Below, piece after piece: positions 60,980-64,000 of a stretch of DNA of 64,000 nucleotides. The notes under the pieces were generated by a model. The model did not search any database. It saw nothing but the letters and a program-made list of their open reading frames with translations, and was not told where the DNA came from. The DNA comes from Nonomuraea thailandensis (GTDB lineage Bacteria; Actinomycetota; Actinomycetes; Streptosporangiales; Streptosporangiaceae), in NCBI RefSeq assembly GCF_024172165.1, contig NZ_JAMZEB010000002.1, positions 5,601,501-5,665,500 on the forward strand. The letters are read 5' to 3'. Position numbers and translations under genes: made by a program. Numbering within the stretch: position 1 is the stretch's first letter; the number at the start of each line of letters is the position of its first letter.

Positions 60980-61002
60980 ATTCCTACTATACAAGTAGGA
61001 AT
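60980..61002. promoter_or_regulatory. 23-bp operator before tauE-rrf2
   Basis: Perfect 8-bp arms ATTCCTAC and GTAGGAAT around 7 bp. On the minus strand TATAGT (60991-60986) is a -10 box within it. AT-rich DNA flanks it on the upstream side. Size fits an Rrf2 dimer. Confidence 0.72.
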
Positions 61003-61140
61003 AATAATTTAGCGCGCGGGGCGGCCTGTCAACCCTCGGAATGGACACGGAACGATGACGACCGTCACCCGTGCGGCCCGGCAGCCGGCCACGTCCCCGC
61101 CTCGCCGGCGACACCGTCGGGGCGCCGCCGGCGGGCGGCG

Positions 61141-61532
61141 TCAGTCGGTGATCAGCGCCTTGACGGCGAGCTGCTCCTCGCCCGCGGGGCCGTCGAGGCG
61201 GATCGACAGCTCCCAGACGCCGCTCATCGAGAACAGCTCGCCCTCGGCCAGGAAGCGGCCGGGCTCCCGCTCGGTGGCGGTCAGCTCAGGCGTGGAGTGC
61301 CCCATGTCGGCCATCACCGCGGAGACGGCCACGCTGTCGGCATCGCCCTTGCTCACCTGGATCTCCACGGCGACCCGCCCCGGAGCCGGGTCCTCGATCA
61401 GGACGGTGGCGGCGTAGCGGGCACCGGTGGTGGTCAGATCGATCGGATCAGCCGACCCGCCCCTGCCCACGAGGAACACCGCCGCCCCGGCGATCACGAG
61501 CGCACCGGCGACCAGGGCCGGTCTCACCTTCG

Positions 61533-61536
<4 letters not shown>
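61141..61536 (-). CDS. FixH/YtkA-like membrane-anchored periplasmic protein
   Basis: 131-aa protein. Signal anchor VRPALVAGALVIAGAAVFLVGRG, then a beta-sandwich ~95 residues (ARYAATVLIEDPAPGRVAVEIQVSKGD...VMADMGHSTPELTATEREPGRFLAEGELFSMSGVWELSIRL) matching the YtkA/FixH pattern with the MGH motif and W-E-L strand. Relatives lie in copper or cytochrome oxidase gene clusters. GTG 61536 overlaps the upstream gene's stop by 4 nt. Last gene of a three-gene operon. Confidence 0.78.
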
Positions 61537-62872
<1,336 letters not shown>

Positions 62873-62876
<4 letters not shown>

Positions 62877-63997
62877 GCCCGCTCGGCGTCGACCGTACCG
62901 GGCCTGGCCTTCTCGGCCTCGACCGGCGCGACGCCGGCCGGTTCTGCACCGCTCGGGGCACCGGCGGGAGCCCCGGACAGCGCGACCGCGTTCGGCAGGA
63001 ACATCGCCCCGAGCGCCAGCCCGATGAGCCCGGCGATGATCGGCGCCCCCGTCCACAACTCCGGCACCGCGGGCAGCCCGCCTCCCGCGACCGAGGAGAC
63101 CCCCATGTAGAGCGTCCAGGTGGCGAACGCCGACAGCCCCGCGAACGCCCAGTAGGCGCCGCGCCGCTGAGCCGACGGCCGCAGCCGGCGGATGAGCAGG
63201 TCGCTCACGAGCCCGGCGGCCACGAACGACAGCAGCACCGGCATGTTCTCGAACTCCGTCTGGGCTCCCGGCATGAGCACGGCGATCGCGTACATGACGG
63301 TCACCGAGCCGAACGGCAGCATCCAGCGGCGCACCAGCAGCAGCACGGGGCTGAGCACGACGACGTTGGTGATGACCATCGCCAGGGCGAGCCGGTCCGC
63401 GCCGGGGTCGTTCGCCGAGGAGAACGCCTCGACGATGCGGGCGGGGCGGTACTGCATGGCGTCGCCGTACGACAGGAACAGCGACACCAGCGTGGTGGCG
63501 AACGCGAGCCCGATGAGCGCGGGCAGCAGGCGGCCGAGCGTCGGCCGGGCGCCGACGTCGGGGGCGTTCCACGCGGAGCGGAGCGGTGTGGTGATGATGA
63601 GGAGCATCGTCACGATGAGCCCGAGATGTGAAGGGCTGAAAAGGATGTCGAGGCTTGTCTCGATGCCCAGAATGGTGTGCCACATCATGTCCGCGAACCC
63701 GAACGCGGCGAACGCGGGGATCGCCACCAGTCCGGCGAGATAACCGGCCGGCACCGCCGCCAGCCCCTGCCTCCCGGCGCGTACGTTGCGCCACACCTGC
63801 CAGAGAATCCAGCCGGAGACCACGGCGAACCCGGAGTAGAACACCGCGTGCCACGGAGTGAAGAACGTCTCCAACTCCGTCAGATTGGTGTGCGCCCAGG
63901 CGTCGATCATCAGCCCGACCCCGAACCACACCCCCAGCAGCGCCGTCACCAGGTCGGCTCTGGGGGACACCCATCCCCGGGGCTCCCCCGAATCCAC
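62873..63997 (-). CDS. Polytopic membrane protein with conserved-looking membrane His
   Basis: 374-aa protein with about nine helices, no family recognised with confidence. Several His lie at or near helix ends: FTPWHAVFYSGF, DMMWHTILG, LFSPSHLGLIVTML, a pattern seen in metal- or heme-linked membrane proteins. Also FLSYGDAMQY and a Pro/Ala-rich cytoplasmic tail. GTG 63997 is 3 nt from the window edge, so the true start may lie outside. First visible gene of an operon with the CopC-like and YtkA-like genes (ATGA overlap at 62876-62873). Confidence 0.68.
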
Positions 63998-64000
63998 CAG

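Overview
The window is high-GC actinobacterial DNA. GC sits in third codon positions, GTG starts are frequent, and genes overlap by 4 nt (ATGA or GTGA). Many -10 boxes of the form TAnnnT lie only 5-8 nt before a start codon, which implies leaderless mRNAs. The gene types (poly-HAMP kinase, SpoIIE phosphatase, PucR, PadR, TipA-like MerR, many TetR/MFS pairs, secreted GH10 and GH13 enzymes) point to a filamentous soil actinomycete, probably Streptosporangiales (Nonomuraea-like). That placement is inference. There are no rRNA or tRNA genes, no transposases and no CRISPR, so this reads as chromosomal accessory or 'arm' content.

Region by region. 0-4.5 kb: two NAD/ADP-ribose enzymes (KptA, NADAR) converging with overlapping 3' ends, a DUF2945/DUF3140 pair, a KtrB-KtrA potassium channel and a CBS protein. 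4.6-14 kb: regulators and transport, namely TetR, a nucleoside hydrolase divergent from a DHA2 exporter across a perfect 28-bp palindrome, a STAS anti-anti-sigma factor, a PadR-ABC-FtsX operon, a TipA-like MerR and an LLM monooxygenase. 14-19 kb: a 50-aa membrane protein, an APC permease, a PPOX flavoprotein with an iron-box-like site, and a TetR-MFS pair, closed by a 44-bp tandem repeat of hairpins. 19-24 kb: a five-gene NikABCDE-type ABC importer (minus strand) whose promoter carries a Nur-type nickel box over the -35. 24.2-32.7 kb: a soluble 11-HAMP hybrid histidine kinase, an ANTAR-GAF-PAS-PP2C phosphatase and a SNF2 ATPase.

32.8-38.2 kb: the most intriguing unit. It is a minus-strand operon of cytoplasmic subtilase, ECF-type sigma factor, small unknown protein and TPR-CHAT protease, with 1-nt overlaps or a 15-bp gap. 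Both proteases keep their catalytic residues. It resembles the logic of protease-controlled sigma switches such as the type III-E CRISPR TPR-CHAT/Csx30/RpoE set, but without CRISPR. 38.4-43.7 kb: secreted alpha-amylase, esterase lipoprotein, phytanoyl-CoA-type dioxygenase and a five-repeat secreted protein. 43.7-47.4 kb: a drug-resistance block (MFS with TetR, and TetR divergent from a macrolide-type glycosyltransferase), with operators visible in all three promoters. 47.4-51.8 kb: aldo-keto reductase, deoxyribosyltransferase-like protein, DUF418 protein, paired YdcZ half-transporters and a TIMP-like secreted protein. 51.9-55.8 kb: FAD amine/D-amino-acid dehydrogenase, PucR regulator and a small MreB/Hsp70-fold protein, all read in one direction.

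55.8-64 kb: a 70-aa small protein, an intergenic array of three about 51-58-bp imperfect repeats, a CmtR-like ArsR metal sensor coupled to a CDF efflux protein with a Cys-rich tail, a secreted GH10 xylanase under a 17-bp palindrome, strong bidirectional hairpins, an unknown protein, a TauE/SafE exporter with an Rrf2 regulator and a 23-bp operator, and a three-gene membrane/periplasmic cluster with His-rich CopC/YtkA-like features that runs off the right edge.
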